In this document: positions 16,312 to 24,314 of the stretch, in pieces
Position numbering within the stretch: position 1 is the first letter of the stretch
How the letters are laid out: every line of letters begins with the position of its first letter
Made by a program: the position numbers and the translations under genes
Assembly: GCA_023434465.1 (NCBI GenBank)
Contig: JAEYSQ010000078.1
Span: 1-46,759, forward strand
Origin: Actinomycetes bacterium
Lineage (GTDB): Bacteria; Actinomycetota; Thermoleophilia; Solirubrobacterales; 70-9
Reading direction: 5' to 3'
Length of the DNA: 46,759 bases
The notes under the pieces: model-generated
Told to the model about the DNA's origin: nothing
Databases searched by the model: none
The model's input: the letters and a program-made list of their open reading frames with translations, nothing else

Positions 16312-16758
16312 ATGGGAATCCTTGAAGCTTCACGCACCGTTGAGATTCACGCCGACAAGTCGACTTGCTACGCGATCATCTCCGACCTTCCCTCGACGCC
16401 AGAGTGGCAGGAGTCGATGATCGCCATCGACGTTCTCGAGACGCATCCCGACGGCCTCGCGTCGCTGGTCGAAATCAGGTCCGACGGCAAAGTCAAGGAG
16501 ATCACCTCCCGCATCTCGTTCGAGTACCAGCCAGAGGACGGAATGACCTGGGAACAGAAGAAGGGCGACCTGAAGTGGCTCACCGGGAGTTGGGCCCTGG
16601 AGGAGCTCGAGAACGGGTTGACCAAGGCGACCTACGCCCTCAAGGCCGACACCGGACGCATGCTCGGTCTGTTGGTCAAGGGACCCGTCCAGGACAAGCT
16701 GAAGGAATGGCTGACCAAGGATGCCGCCGAGGGCCTCAAGGCCCGCGCCGAAAGCTGA
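16312..16758 (+). CDS. SRPBCC-family (polyketide cyclase/dehydrase-like) protein
   Basis: A 148-residue START/Bet v1-fold protein with a hydrophobic ligand cavity. Seen: the N-terminal MGILEASRTVEIHADKSTCY with AIISDLPSTPEWQESM (typical SRPBCC helix with D-x5-W), alternating beta strands, and a long C-terminal helix LGLLVKGPVQDKLKEWLTKD. Its role is not predictable; in actinobacteria such proteins bind lipids or aromatic compounds. The start is the ATG after a TAGCAT box; an extra 11 codons upstream would overlap that box. Convergent with the agmatine deiminase gene, with only three bases between the stops, so no room for a separate terminator. Confidence 0.8.
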   Translation: MGILEASRTVEIHADKSTCYAIISDLPSTPEWQESMIAIDVLETHPDGLASLVEIRSDGKVKEITSRISFEYQPEDGMTWEQKKGDLKWLTGSWALEELENGLTKATYALKADTGRMLGLLVKGPVQDKLKEWLTKDAAEGLKARAES

Positions 16759-16761
16759 ACC

Positions 16762-17751
16762 TCACAGGGCCGGGATCTGCTGCGTAATGCAGTGGATGCC
16801 GCCGCCTCCTAGGGCAAGCGTCCGTCCGTCGATTCCGACCGCTTCGCGCCCCGGATAGAGCCGGCCGAGTAGTTCCAGGGCCTGGGCGTCCATGTCCGGA
16901 TCGATGCCGCTCACCGGCACGATCAGGGCGCCGTTGGCGATGTAATAGTTCGTATACGGGACGACGATCGGCTCGCCGTCCCGCTCGATCCGCGGCAGCA
17001 GGTCGAGTGCGACCACTTCGAGACCGGCCGCCGAAAGCAGTTCCAGGTTCTCCTGGGCGTTCTCGAAGTTGGGGTCGCCTTCCGGCGCGGTCTGAAGCAG
17101 GACCTTGCCGGGCTCGATGAAGGCGCAGATGTTGTCGACGTGTCCGTCGGTGTCCCCGTCTTCGACCAGTCCGCGGTCGAGCCAGACGAGATCACTCACA
17201 CCAAGCCTGGCCGAGAGCTCGGCCGCGATCGCTTCCCGGTCGAGCGCCGGGTTGCGGGTCGGGTCTAGCAGGCACTGTTCGGTGGTGATCAGTGTCCCTT
17301 CTCCGTTGACCGCGATCGATCCGCCCTCGAGAACGATGTCGGAAGAGATCCGCTCGATGCCGAGATGTTCGAGAATGCGGGCGGCGACGGCCGCGTCCTT
17401 GTCGTACGGATGGAAGGCTTCACCCCAGCCGTTGAAGACAAAGTCCACGCCCGCCCGCTCGCCGTCTCCGGTCACGATGACCGGTCCCGAGTCCCGCAGC
17501 CACGAATCGTCGATCGGGGCTTCGAAGATCTCGACGTTCGCGTCCGGTACCCGGCTCCGCGCGCTGGCCGCGTGCTCGGGGGAAACGACCAGCAGGACCG
17601 GTTCGAACTCGGCGATCGCGGCGACGACTTCGGCGTGGCTGTCGCGGGCTTCGTCGATCGTGGTTCCACGCCAGGCCTCGTCCCGCTGGGGCCAGGCAAC
17701 CATGGTCATCTCGTGGGGCGCCCATTCCGCGGGCATTCGGAGCTCGCTCAT
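16762..17751 (-). CDS. aguA: Agmatine deiminase (PAD_porph family)
   Basis: Hydrolyses agmatine to N-carbamoylputrescine and ammonia. 329 residues from the ATG at 17751 match the family. Motifs: AEWAPHEMTMVAWPQR at the N-terminus, SWLRDSGPVIV, the DGHVDNICAF catalytic His region, and C-terminal GGGGIHCITQQ with the nucleophilic cysteine (C321). The open frame extends upstream to 18519, but that part crosses a divergent secreted-protein gene and the tRNA terminator and is not real. A TACACT box six bases before the ATG supports the start. No N-carbamoylputrescine amidase gene lies nearby, so the second step must be encoded elsewhere. Confidence 0.93.
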   Translation of the reverse strand: MSELRMPAEWAPHEMTMVAWPQRDEAWRGTTIDEARDSHAEVVAAIAEFEPVLLVVSPEHAASARSRVPDANVEIFEAPIDDSWLRDSGPVIVTGDGERAGVDFVFNGWGEAFHPYDKDAAVAARILEHLGIERISSDIVLEGGSIAVNGEGTLITTEQCLLDPTRNPALDREAIAAELSARLGVSDLVWLDRGLVEDGDTDGHVDNICAFIEPGKVLLQTAPEGDPNFENAQENLELLSAAGLEVVALDLLPRIERDGEPIVVPYTNYYIANGALIVPVSGIDPDMDAQALELLGRLYPGREAVGIDGRTLALGGGGIHCITQQIPAL

Positions 17752-17757
17752 TGGGCG

Positions 17758-17763
17758 AGTGTA
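17758..17763 (-). promoter_or_regulatory. Candidate -10 box for agmatine deiminase (leaderless)
   Basis: TACACT on the minus strand ends six bases before the ATG at 17751; no Shine-Dalgarno. It decides the start against the far longer open frame. Confidence 0.45.
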
Positions 17764-17842
17764 CCCCGGTCGCTTGAATCGCCAGAAGGCTGCGGATAGT
17801 CTCGCGGAACCACTTCTCGAATCGACCGCCAGGGAGAGCTGC

Positions 17843-18346
17843 ATGGAGACCATCACTTCACGTCCGTCGCGCCTGTTCGCAACTTTGCTCGCCGCCTGCC
17901 TGCTGGCGGTCGCGCTGCTCGCCGGGCCGGGTGAGCTGGTGCCGGACGCACCTGCCGCGAAGGCCAAGTCGGGCGTGCTGAAAGGCTGGCCGAACAAGCA
18001 ACGCATGGCGACCGAGTTCCTGCGCCTGCTGAAGAACGAAGACAAGCCAGGCCTCAGGCGGTTTCTCGATCCGGCCTTCCTCCTCCAGCGCGGTGACGGT
18101 TCATACCTGGACAAGTCCGGGTACCTGAAGAATCCGTCCGAAGTCGCGGCCTTCAAGGTGAAGAACATCGTCGCCACCCACCACGGTGACGTCAGGGTCT
18201 TCCGATTCGAAGCGAAGACCGACCAGATGGTCAACGGAAACAAGGTGCCCGGCGTCTGGATCCCCCGCCTGTCCACCTTCGAGAAGACCGGCAAGGTCTG
18301 GCGCCTGATCTCCCACGCCAACTTCCTGCCTCCACCCAGGGATTGA
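17843..18346 (+). CDS. Small secreted protein of unknown function (possible NTF2/SnoaL-like fold)
   Basis: A 167-residue protein with an N-terminal signal sequence (Arg at residues 7 and 10, hydrophobic core FATLLAACLLAVALLAGP, probable cleavage near residues 38-42 after a Pro/Ala stretch). The mature part has QRMATEFLRLLKNEDKPGLRRFLDPAFLLQR and a C-terminal FEKTGKVWRLISHANF strand, a layout often seen in NTF2-like domains, but I cannot name a family. A strong Shine-Dalgarno AGGGAGAG ends four bases before the ATG, unlike most neighbours. In the 91-base divergent interval, TTGAAT and GATAGT 15 bases apart are a weak promoter candidate. Export to the cell surface or outside is the only firm functional statement. 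Confidence 0.75.
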   Translation: METITSRPSRLFATLLAACLLAVALLAGPGELVPDAPAAKAKSGVLKGWPNKQRMATEFLRLLKNEDKPGLRRFLDPAFLLQRGDGSYLDKSGYLKNPSEVAAFKVKNIVATHHGDVRVFRFEAKTDQMVNGNKVPGVWIPRLSTFEKTGKVWRLISHANFLPPPRD

Positions 18347-18438
18347 CGACCTGTGACAGTTACGCCTGGGGCCGGCGAGTCTTCCCCAGCGCAAGAGAAG
18401 CCAAGCTGAAGGTGGCTTCGGCCTTCTCCGGTCGAGCC

Positions 18439-18468
18439 AAAAAGAAAAGACCCCGCCGGAGCGAGGTC
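18439..18468 (-). terminator. Rho-independent terminator of tRNA-Ala
   Basis: On the minus strand an 8-bp stem (GACCTCGC / GCGGGGTC, one G-T pair) with a TCCG loop is followed by TTTTCTTTTT. It begins 10 nt after the tRNA 3' end. One of only two textbook terminators in the window. Confidence 0.9.
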
Positions 18469-18477
18469 ATTCCTAAG

Positions 18478-18550
18478 TGGAGCTGAGGGGGATCGAACCC
18501 CTGACCTCCGCCATGCCATGGCGGCGCTCTTCCAGCTGAGCTACAGCCCC
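18478..18550 (-). tRNA. tRNA-Ala (anticodon GGC)
   Basis: A 73-nt cloverleaf reads from 18550 to 18478. The acceptor stem GGGGCTG pairs with CAGCTCC (one G-T pair). The D arm is GCTC...GAGC, the anticodon stem CCGCC/GGCGG holds the loop ATGGCAT with anticodon GGC, and the T arm is AGGGG-TTCGATC-CCCCT. The discriminator base is A, and CCA is not encoded (CTT follows). A TAAGAT box lies 13 nt before the 5' end, and a terminator follows. It sits directly downstream of rsfS. Confidence 0.97.
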
Positions 18551-18575
18551 GAAGGGACGAGGAATCTTACCGGGA

Positions 18576-18962
18576 TCAGGCGGCTGAGGCCGACTTGTCC
18601 GGTGCCTGGTCGAGACCCAGTTCGAGATGCGGAGCTTCGTGCCAGAGGTCTTCGAGGTCGTAACGCTCGCGAGCTTCCTCGGTGAAGATGTGGAGCACGC
18701 AGTCGAGGTAGTCGAGCACGGTCCAGCCGACGTCGCTTGAACGGTCCGGGTTGACGGGCAGAAGCGAGTCGTCGTGCTTGAGGCGCAGGTGGACTTCCTC
18801 GGAGATCGCCTCGGCCTGCCGTTCGTTGCGAGCCGTCGTGATTACGAGGTAATCGGTGTAGGTGACAAGTTCCCGCATGTCGAGGCAGACGATGTCCTCA
18901 CCGAGCTTGTCGTGCACCAGCCGGGCGATCTCCCGGCTCAGGTCTTCACTGCTTTTCGCCAT
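18576..18962 (-). CDS. rsfS: Ribosomal silencing factor RsfS
   Basis: Binds ribosomal protein L14 and blocks subunit joining when nutrients are scarce. From the ATG at 18962 it has 128 residues: SREIARLVHDKLGEDIVCLDMREL, TDYLVITTARNERQAEAISEEV, the conserved GWTVLDYLDCVLHIFTEEAR and YDLEDLWHEAPH. It overlaps the nadD end by 17 bases; an in-frame ATG four codons further upstream is possible. The nadD-rsfS order is conserved in many bacteria. The C-terminal Ala/Ser-rich end is unremarkable. Confidence 0.96.
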   Translation of the reverse strand: MAKSSEDLSREIARLVHDKLGEDIVCLDMRELVTYTDYLVITTARNERQAEAISEEVHLRLKHDDSLLPVNPDRSSDVGWTVLDYLDCVLHIFTEEARERYDLEDLWHEAPHLELGLDQAPDKSASAA

Positions 18963-19551
18963 ACACGCCTTCATTTTCGATCATTTCCGCCACCTCGCGC
19001 GGTACCAGGTGTTTCCAGGGGTCTCCTGCCTTGATCCGCTGCCTGACCATGGTCGAGGAAATCCCGACCTCAGGCATCTCGAAGAACTCGAGCCGGTCGC
19101 CCGCCCCGAGCTTCTCGAAGGTCTCCTTCACCGCGTCGCGGGATGTCCCGGAGCGTGGTGCGACTCCGAATCGGGCCAGTTCCAGCACCCGTTCGGGACG
19201 GTGCCAACTCCCGATCCCGAGAGCGGCATCAGCGCCCGAGAGAAAGAGGATCTGGCTGTCCGGATTCAGAGACTGGATCTCTTCAAGGGTCTCACATGTG
19301 AAGGACGGACCGCTCCGGGCCACTTCGGTACCGGAGATCGCAATTCCCTCTGAGTCCCCGAAGGCAGCCTCGGCAAGCGCCTGCCGGACAGCGCCGGCCG
19401 GAGCACCGTCGGTTTCCTTATGCCATGCCTCGCCGGTCGGCACGGCGATTACGCGGTCGAGGTCAAGTCGCCAGCGGGCCTCGCCCAGGAGGACGAGATG
19501 ACCAAGGGTCGGCGGGTTGAAAGAGGAGCCGAAGACCCCGAGACGGGTCAC
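18946..19551 (-). CDS. nadD: Nicotinate-nucleotide adenylyltransferase
   Basis: Transfers AMP from ATP to nicotinate mononucleotide in NAD synthesis. The 201 residues begin MTRLGVFGSSFNPPTLGHLVL with the nucleotidyltransferase GxFxPxHxGH-type motif (here H18 with T15 replacing the first His), carry LFLSGADAALGIGSWHRPE, and end with the second signature GISSTMVRQRIKAG. The start lies one base after the proA stop, so proA-nadD-rsfS form a tight operon. Confidence 0.95.
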   Translation of the reverse strand: MTRLGVFGSSFNPPTLGHLVLLGEARWRLDLDRVIAVPTGEAWHKETDGAPAGAVRQALAEAAFGDSEGIAISGTEVARSGPSFTCETLEEIQSLNPDSQILFLSGADAALGIGSWHRPERVLELARFGVAPRSGTSRDAVKETFEKLGAGDRLEFFEMPEVGISSTMVRQRIKAGDPWKHLVPREVAEMIENEGVYGEKQ

Positions 19552-19552
19552 G

Positions 19553-20818
19553 TCAGCCGCGCACCTGGCCGTCGCCGCGAACCACGTACTTGATTGTGGT
19601 CAGCTCCCGCAAGCCAACCGGACCGCGAGCGTGCAGCTTCTGCGTCGAGACGCCGATCTCGGCACCCATCCCGAACTCGAAACCGTCGGTGAAACGGGTC
19701 GAGGCATTGACGTAGACAGCCGCTGAATCCACGCCCTGGGCGAAAAGATCCGCGGCCTGGGAATTGTCGGTGATGATCGAGTCGGAATGGCCGCTGCCGT
19801 GGAGGTTGATGTGCTCGATCGCTTCGTCGAGCCCGTCGACAACCCTCACCGCGAGTTTCAGGTCCAGGTACTCGGTGTCCCAGTCCTCGGCTGTCGCCTT
19901 GCCGACCGTCGTCTCCCCGGCGTTTTCGCGAGTTGCGTCATCCCCGACCAGCTCGACCCCGCCCCCGGACAGCTCGGCGAGCGCGGGCGGCAGGAAGGCG
20001 GCGGCGACCTCGGAGTCCACCAGCAGGGTCTCGGCCGCGTTGCAGACGCCTGGTCGCTGGATCTTCGCGTTGTAGGCGACCGCGCGGGCCATTTCGAGAT
20101 TGGCGTCCGAGTGAACGTAAACGTGACAGATACCGGCCGCAGCGAAGATCACAGGGACCGTGGCGACCTCTTCGAGCGTCTTCTTCAGACCTTCGCCACC
20201 CCGGGGGATCAGCAGGTCGACGACTCCATCCTGGGTCGCCAGGTCAGCGATCGAGGAGCGGCCCCCGCCGACCGACATCACCACCGCATCGGGCGGCAGC
20301 CCGGCTTCGAGCAGACCCGACCGGACCACCTCGGCCAGCGCGGTGTTGGTCCGCTCGGCGTAACTGGAGCCTTTGAGCAAAATCGAGTTCCCTGACTTGA
20401 TGGTCAGCGCCGCACAATCGATCGTCACGTTCGGCCGGGCCTCGTAAACCACGGCGACCACTCCGAGTGGCACCCGCACCTTGTTCATCTCGAGGCCGTT
20501 CTCGAGGGTGGTCGTTTCGAGCACTTCACCGACCGGGTCGGCCAGCCCCGCAACCTCGCGCACGCCGGCCGCCATCGCCTCGACCCTTTCCGGGGTCAGG
20601 GTCAGACGGTCGGTCAGCGCCACGCTCAGGTTCTGGGCCCGCTCGTCGGCGAGATCAACCTGATTGGCCTCCAGGATCGCGTCGACCGACTCGCCGAGCC
20701 CGCGGGCGATCGCCTCCAGGGCACGGTTCTTGACCTCGGTCGGCGCCGCCGCCATCGCCCGGGCAGCGGACTTGGCGGTGAGGGTGTCGGCGGCAATGTC
20801 GGTGGCGGTCGCATCCAT
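19553..20818 (-). CDS. proA: Glutamate-5-semialdehyde dehydrogenase (gamma-glutamyl phosphate reductase)
   Basis: Second enzyme of proline synthesis: NADPH-dependent reduction of gamma-glutamyl phosphate. 421 residues with ALDH-superfamily features: GVVAVVYEARPNVTIDCAALTIKSGN, LIPRGGEGLKKTLEEVA, catalytic Cys259 in KIQRPGVCNAAETLLV, and C-terminal RFTDGFEFGMGAEIGVSTQKLHARGPVGL. A TACCCT box six bases before the ATG suggests it begins its own leaderless transcript into nadD and rsfS. Its partner proB is 3.5 kb away on the same strand, separated by two opposite-strand ELWxxDGT genes. Confidence 0.98.
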   Translation of the reverse strand: MDATATDIAADTLTAKSAARAMAAAPTEVKNRALEAIARGLGESVDAILEANQVDLADERAQNLSVALTDRLTLTPERVEAMAAGVREVAGLADPVGEVLETTTLENGLEMNKVRVPLGVVAVVYEARPNVTIDCAALTIKSGNSILLKGSSYAERTNTALAEVVRSGLLEAGLPPDAVVMSVGGGRSSIADLATQDGVVDLLIPRGGEGLKKTLEEVATVPVIFAAAGICHVYVHSDANLEMARAVAYNAKIQRPGVCNAAETLLVDSEVAAAFLPPALAELSGGGVELVGDDATRENAGETTVGKATAEDWDTEYLDLKLAVRVVDGLDEAIEHINLHGSGHSDSIITDNSQAADLFAQGVDSAAVYVNASTRFTDGFEFGMGAEIGVSTQKLHARGPVGLRELTTIKYVVRGDGQVRG

Positions 20819-20824
20819 GCCTGA

Positions 20825-20830
20825 AGGGTA
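20825..20830 (-). promoter_or_regulatory. Candidate -10 box for proA-nadD-rsfS (leaderless)
   Basis: TACCCT on the minus strand ends six bases before the proA ATG. It lies within the 88-base divergent interval shared with the first ELWxxDGT gene. Confidence 0.45.
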
Positions 20831-20849
20831 CCGGCTCGCCTCCGGCTAC

Positions 20850-20878
20850 TTGACCGTCAACCCGGTCGGCGTTAGCTT
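20850..20878 (+). promoter_or_regulatory. Promoter candidate for the ELWxxDGT gene pair
   Basis: TTGACC (five of six -35 bases) and TAGCTT are separated by 17 bases. They lie 28 bases before the ATG at 20907, which has a GGGGGAAG Shine-Dalgarno. This is the best -35/-10 pair in the window and gives a normal leader, unlike the leaderless starts nearby. Confidence 0.5.
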
Positions 20879-20906
20879 GAAAGAGAACTGCGGCTACGGG
20901 GGAAGC

Positions 20907-22619
20907 ATGCAAGTTTCGGCAAGGAGTTTCAAAGCGGTTCCAGTACTCGTCTCGCTATTGACCGTGACCTTGCTGGCCTGCGCCCCCTCAACCGCCTCCG
21001 CGGCGCTGGAACCCAGGCTGGGACTTGATCTCGCCTCCGGCCCCAGCGGGTCTTTTCCTTACGAGATCACGGCGCTCGACGAGCAGCTGGTTTTCCCGGC
21101 CACAATCGACCGCGGGGCCGAGCTTTACGGAACCGACGGCAAGACCGGGAACCTGATCGGAGACCTGCTCCCCGGCGAGCCCGAGAGCTCACCCGGAAGC
21201 CTGATCCGGTACGGCGATCACGTTTACTTCACCGCCTACCGGGACAACGTCGATTTCGACTACGAGCTCTGGCGAACTGACGGAACGACTGCGGGCCTGT
21301 TCGCTGACCTGAATCCCGGCCCGGAGAGCTCCAACCTCGACGAGCTGACCGTCGCCGGTGGGTTGCTCTACTTCACCGCCAGGACGGCAACGGCGGGCTA
21401 CGAGCTCTGGAGGACCGACGGAACCAACATCTCGATGGTCGAGGATCTGGTCCCGGGCATGGCGGATTCGGATCCGGAGAACCTGACCCCTTTCAACGGC
21501 GAGCTCTATTTCACCGCCGAAACCCCCGCGACCGGCACCGAGCTCTATCGCACCGACGGGACCGGAATTTCTCTGGCCGCCGATATCTGGGCCGGAGCGG
21601 GTGGCAGTTCTCCGGATGACCTCGAGGTGATGGGCTCCCACCTTTATCTGAGCGCCTACAACCCTGTCCCGGCCCGCGAGTTGTGGCGGAGCGACGGCAC
21701 GACAACCAACCTCGTAAGTGACGTCTATCCCGGAGCCGGTTACGGATCCCCGGACGACCTTGTCGCCTCGGGCGACCGGGTCTACTTCACTGCCACCAAC
21801 GGGATCAACGGCGACGAGCCGTTCTCGACCGACGGGACCACCACCGCGATGGTCACCGATATCGTCCCCGGCCCGGCATCGTCGAATCCTGACGAGATGG
21901 CACCGTTCGGAAACGGTCGCGTGGTCTTCGAGGCCGACGACCAGGTTCACGGGGATGAACCCTGGGTCGCCACTGCGACTTCGGCGAGCCTGCTCGCGGA
22001 CATCTGGCCAGGCACAGGCAACTCCTCTCCCGGAGATTTTTACGAAACAGGCGGAATCAGCTACTTCACGGCCACCGACCAGGTCCACGGAAGGGAGCTA
22101 TGGCAAACCGATGGATCGGTAGCGACCCTGACCGAAGACATCCTTCCCGGCACCGACGGCTCCAGCCCGAGGGAGTTCACTCCCTTCCTAGGTGAAACCT
22201 GGTTCGTGGCTGACGACGGACAGCGAGGTCGCGAGCTCTGGAAACTGGCCCCGCCCGACACGACGGTGAGCGTCACCCTGGCCCGCAAATTGAGGTTTCG
22301 CCGGAGCGGCCGGGCCGAACTGAAACTGAAATGCCCGGCCAGCGAGGAGTCCGGTCCCTGTTCCGGCAGCTGGCGGCTTCGGACCAGCGCAAAGGTCCGG
22401 TTCCGCGGCAAAAAGAAACCGGTCTTACTGGCGAGCGGAAAGTTCAGCGCCGAACCGGGCCGGAGCGCGACAGGTCGGGTCCGGCCCGGCAAGGCAAAAA
22501 TTCGACTCCTGCGCCGGACCCGGGCCGCGAGGAAGCTGTTGCTCGTGGTGCCGGTCAGTGATCAGGCCGGGAATTCCAGAACCGTCAAAGTGAAGATCAG
22601 GGCGGTGATGCCGAAATGA
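20907..22619 (+). CDS. Secreted ELWxxDGT repeat protein (nine repeats) with basic two-Cys C-terminal module
   Basis: A 570-residue exported protein. The signal peptide is about residues 1-36 (hydrophobic PVLVSLLTVTLLACAPSTASA; signal peptidase I site ASA-A likelier than the weak LLAC lipobox). Nine tandem repeats of about 46 residues follow, each running from a DxxPGxxxSxP turn to a YFTA strand to ELWxTDGT (variants ELYGTDG, ELYRTDG, EPFSTDG), probably a beta-propeller-like fold. Residues ~454-570 form a Lys/Arg-rich beta domain with two cysteines (LKCPASEESGPC). The frame is open further upstream, but ATG 20907 has the Shine-Dalgarno and signal peptide. It overlaps the next gene by ATGA. Family function is unknown; an adhesion or surface role is a guess. 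Confidence 0.85.
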   Translation: MQVSARSFKAVPVLVSLLTVTLLACAPSTASAALEPRLGLDLASGPSGSFPYEITALDEQLVFPATIDRGAELYGTDGKTGNLIGDLLPGEPESSPGSLIRYGDHVYFTAYRDNVDFDYELWRTDGTTAGLFADLNPGPESSNLDELTVAGGLLYFTARTATAGYELWRTDGTNISMVEDLVPGMADSDPENLTPFNGELYFTAETPATGTELYRTDGTGISLAADIWAGAGGSSPDDLEVMGSHLYLSAYNPVPARELWRSDGTTTNLVSDVYPGAGYGSPDDLVASGDRVYFTATNGINGDEPFSTDGTTTAMVTDIVPGPASSNPDEMAPFGNGRVVFEADDQVHGDEPWVATATSASLLADIWPGTGNSSPGDFYETGGISYFTATDQVHGRELWQTDGSVATLTEDILPGTDGSSPREFTPFLGETWFVADDGQRGRELWKLAPPDTTVSVTLARKLRFRRSGRAELKLKCPASEESGPCSGSWRLRTSAKVRFRGKKKPVLLASGKFSAEPGRSATGRVRPGKAKIRLLRRTRAARKLLLVVPVSDQAGNSRTVKVKIRAVMPK

Positions 22620-24298
22620 AGCGGATTCTCGGGATCCTGGCCGCCGGGTTCGCGGTTCTCGTCATCGCTGCCTCCCCCGCCCGGGCCGTCCTGCCACAGG
22701 CGGATCTTGTCCAGGATCTGAATCCCGGCCCAAGTGGCTCCCACCCGGGTGAGCTCATTCCCTTTGGCGACAAGTTATGGATCGCGGCCAGATCGGATAC
22801 CTCCGGATACGAACCCTGGCTGCTTTCCACCGGCGGCTTGGATCTGATCGCCGACATCCGGCCCGGGCTCGATCCGTCCGATCCTTCCGAGCCGGTCGTA
22901 CTCGGCGATCGGCTCTACTTCGTGGCTACTGACGCCGACCACGGCCGGGAGGTATGGCGTTCGGACGGAGTCAGCGCCGAACTCGTGACCGACATCAATC
23001 CCGGACCCTCGGGCTCCGCGCCCGAGGGACTGACGGTCGCCGGCGGCCGGGTCTTCTTCTCGGCCTACGAACCGGTCAACGGGCGGGAGCTCTGGCAGGC
23101 CGGACCGGCCGGAGCGACCTTGGTGGCCGACATCTATCCCCTTTCGTCTTCGAACCCCGACGATCTCGCCGCGCTCGGGGACCGGGTGTATTTTGCCGCC
23201 GAGTCACCAGGCATCGGCGAGGAGCTCTGGACCAGTGACGGCACCACGACCACCCTGGTAACCGATCTCAATCCGGGCTTCGCCGATTCTTCACCCTTCC
23301 AGCTCACGGTCGCCGGTGGAACCCTCTTTCTGGGCGCCAACAGCGCCACGATCGGATCGGAACTGTTCAAGGTGGCCGGCGGTATCGTGACGCCTGTGGC
23401 CGACATCGAACCCGGGGCCGGATCCTCCTCGCCCGGTTCCCTCGCGGCGGTCGGCGCCCGAATCGCCTTCCGGGCATCCACGATGGTTTCCGGAAGCGAA
23501 CCGTGGATTTCTGATGGAACCACGGCAAGCATGATCAGTGACCTTGAACCCGGAGCGGAGTCATCCTTCCCCACCGGCTTTGTCGGTATGGGGGGCGATG
23601 TCTACTTCTCGGCCTTCACCCGGACCGACGGGTACGAGCTATACCGGTCCGACGGGTTAGCCACGGGACTGGCCGCCGGAAAGATTCCGGGAGCGAGCCA
23701 AACCTCCCCCACGGAAGTGATCGAGATCGACGGCGGGATCTATTTCACGCCGTCCACCCCTCGGACCGGACGCGAGCCCTGGTTGTTCGATGAAACCGGG
23801 CTGCACATGATCCGCGACGTACTGCCCGGACCCGAGGGCTCGGACTCGAATGGTTTTGTGAAGCTCGGTGAATCGATCTTCTTCGGCGCCGACGACGGGA
23901 CCCACGGCCCGGAAACCTGGCACCTTCACCCTGACCGGGAAATCAACCTGAAGCTGCTCGGATCGAAAGCCGGAGTGTCCAGAAAGGGCTTCGCGGCACT
24001 CAGGCTCACCTGTCCCGGCGACGAGGCGAACGGACCCTGCGCCTCGAAAATTACGGTGTCCACGCGACGCAAGGTCCGGTTCGGCAAGAAGCGTCGCAAG
24101 GTGGTTCTGTCGAAGAAGACGATCAACGTGCTTCCCGGCCGGACCGGTACCGCGAGAATCACTTTCAGCAAGAAGAAGATCCGGCTGCTGCGCACCAAGG
24201 CCGCCGCCCGCAAGGTGCTGATCACTGTGAAGGCGTCCGACGGCGCCGGAAACGAGAAGGTGATCCGCCGCCGGTTTGCCTTCAGGCGTCCGGCCTAG
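22616..24298 (+). CDS. Secreted ELWxxDGT repeat protein, paralogue of the preceding gene
   Basis: 560 residues with the same architecture as its neighbour: signal peptide (MKRILGILAAGFAVLVIAAS, cleavage near ARA-VLPQ), nine ~46-residue repeats (variants EVWRSDGV, ELWTSDGT, EPWISDGT, ELYRSDGL), then a ~115-residue basic C-terminal module with two cysteines (LTCPGDEANGPC) and many Lys/Arg (RKVRFGKKRRKVVLSKK). Individual repeats are clearly diverged between the two proteins, so the duplication is not recent. It starts inside the stop of the first gene (ATGA), so the pair is one coupled operon. It ends 16 bases from the convergent proB stop with no visible terminator. Function unknown. Confidence 0.85.
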   Translation: MKRILGILAAGFAVLVIAASPARAVLPQADLVQDLNPGPSGSHPGELIPFGDKLWIAARSDTSGYEPWLLSTGGLDLIADIRPGLDPSDPSEPVVLGDRLYFVATDADHGREVWRSDGVSAELVTDINPGPSGSAPEGLTVAGGRVFFSAYEPVNGRELWQAGPAGATLVADIYPLSSSNPDDLAALGDRVYFAAESPGIGEELWTSDGTTTTLVTDLNPGFADSSPFQLTVAGGTLFLGANSATIGSELFKVAGGIVTPVADIEPGAGSSSPGSLAAVGARIAFRASTMVSGSEPWISDGTTASMISDLEPGAESSFPTGFVGMGGDVYFSAFTRTDGYELYRSDGLATGLAAGKIPGASQTSPTEVIEIDGGIYFTPSTPRTGREPWLFDETGLHMIRDVLPGPEGSDSNGFVKLGESIFFGADDGTHGPETWHLHPDREINLKLLGSKAGVSRKGFAALRLTCPGDEANGPCASKITVSTRRKVRFGKKRRKVVLSKKTINVLPGRTGTARITFSKKKIRLLRTKAAARKVLITVKASDGAGNEKVIRRRFAFRRPA

Positions 24299-24314
24299 AA
24301 TCAGGCTCCGGGTC

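Noticed and set aside
17752..18519. Upstream extension of the agmatine deiminase frame (585 codons in total)
   Set aside because: The extra part overlaps the secreted-protein gene and the tRNA terminator on the other strand and is unlike the family; the -10 box and family length place the start at 17751.
20664..20906. Upstream extension of the first ELWxxDGT frame
   Set aside because: It is antisense to proA and lacks a Shine-Dalgarno; ATG 20907 has one and is followed at once by a signal peptide.
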